Assembly (NCBI RefSeq): GCF_041435335.1
Contig: NZ_CP108430.1
Location: 6,299,001 to 6,363,000 of the forward strand
DNA length: 64,000 bases
Direction: 5' to 3'
Source: Streptomyces sp. NBC_01283
Lineage (GTDB): Bacteria > Actinomycetota > Actinomycetes > Streptomycetales > Streptomycetaceae
Part shown: positions 62,334 to 64,000 of the stretch, piece by piece
Layout: each line of letters starts with the position of its first letter
Numbering within the stretch: the stretch's first letter is position 1
The notes under the pieces: model-generated
Seen by the model: the letters and a program-made list of their open reading frames with translations, nothing else
Told to the model about the DNA's origin: nothing
The model's database searches: none
Made by a program: the position numbers and the translations under genes

Positions 62334-64000
<1,667 letters not shown>

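Overview
The window is high-GC chromosomal DNA of a Streptomyces-type actinomycete. Third codon positions are almost all G or C, GTG starts are common, and the gene content is that of a Streptomyces core chromosome: the fasR-fabD-fabH-acpP-fabF locus, an E1 pyruvate dehydrogenase of the homodimeric type, clustered TerD/TerC-like genes, DUF3052, DUF3145 and DUF2277 genes, and many two-gene regulator/enzyme pairs. There is no insertion sequence, prophage, CRISPR array or rRNA. One tRNA gene (Val, anticodon UAC) is present. Both ends cut genes: a phosphotransferase at the left and an MFS exporter at the right.

Left part (1-16750): a phosphotransferase and a divergent NAD(P)-binding oxidoreductase; a TetR regulator divergent from a GH3 glycosidase; aldose 1-epimerase and an SGNH lipoprotein; then the type II fatty acid synthase operon (fasR, fabD, fabH, acpP, fabF, all on the minus strand) converging on a DUF3145 gene across a strong terminator. 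After that come a pirin, a serine hydrolase, a GNAT acetyltransferase, and a MerR-aldo/keto reductase operon with a textbook MerR promoter.

Middle left (16750-31900): an intergenic tandem repeat, then a membrane acyltransferase, two secreted DUF1023 alpha/beta hydrolases and a NarL/DesK-type two-component system. Palindromes of the form TCATACCnnGGTATGA lie upstream of both the histidine kinase and the first hydrolase. They point to one regulon. A TetR-MFS efflux pair, an I36-type inhibitor, a K+ channel, aceE and a DUF3052 gene follow.

Middle right (32000-44700): a peroxiredoxin leads into a Ter stress module: three TerD-like proteins, a DUF475/TerC-like membrane protein, a TerD protein with a Pro/Gln tail, an HpcH/HpaI-type lyase, an 866-residue fusion (phosphoribosyltransferase, TRSP, StiP-like and PELOTA-like regions) and a HAD phosphatase. 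The last three look like a small-molecule (nucleoside-like) biosynthetic operon attached to the TerD/TerC sensors. It is the most interesting system in the window. FmdB, a KDPG kinase/aldolase pair and a DUF4383 protein follow.

Right part (44700-64000): membrane-anchored coiled-coil and DUF4097 lipoproteins, the tRNA, a stand-alone receiver protein, a cupin, a run of small secreted proteins including two more I36-type proteins, a DedA protein, a Cu/Zn-SOD-like protein, DoxX with a probable iron box, a large FAD/NAD(P) protein, a PhoD-type phosphatase, a secreted HNH nuclease, a GDT1-family transporter behind a yybP-ykoY manganese riboswitch, a HAD phosphatase, a peptidoglycan-binding protein and an MDR-type MFS exporter. 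Several genes appear to be transcribed without a leader: their -10 box sits 6-8 bases before the start codon.
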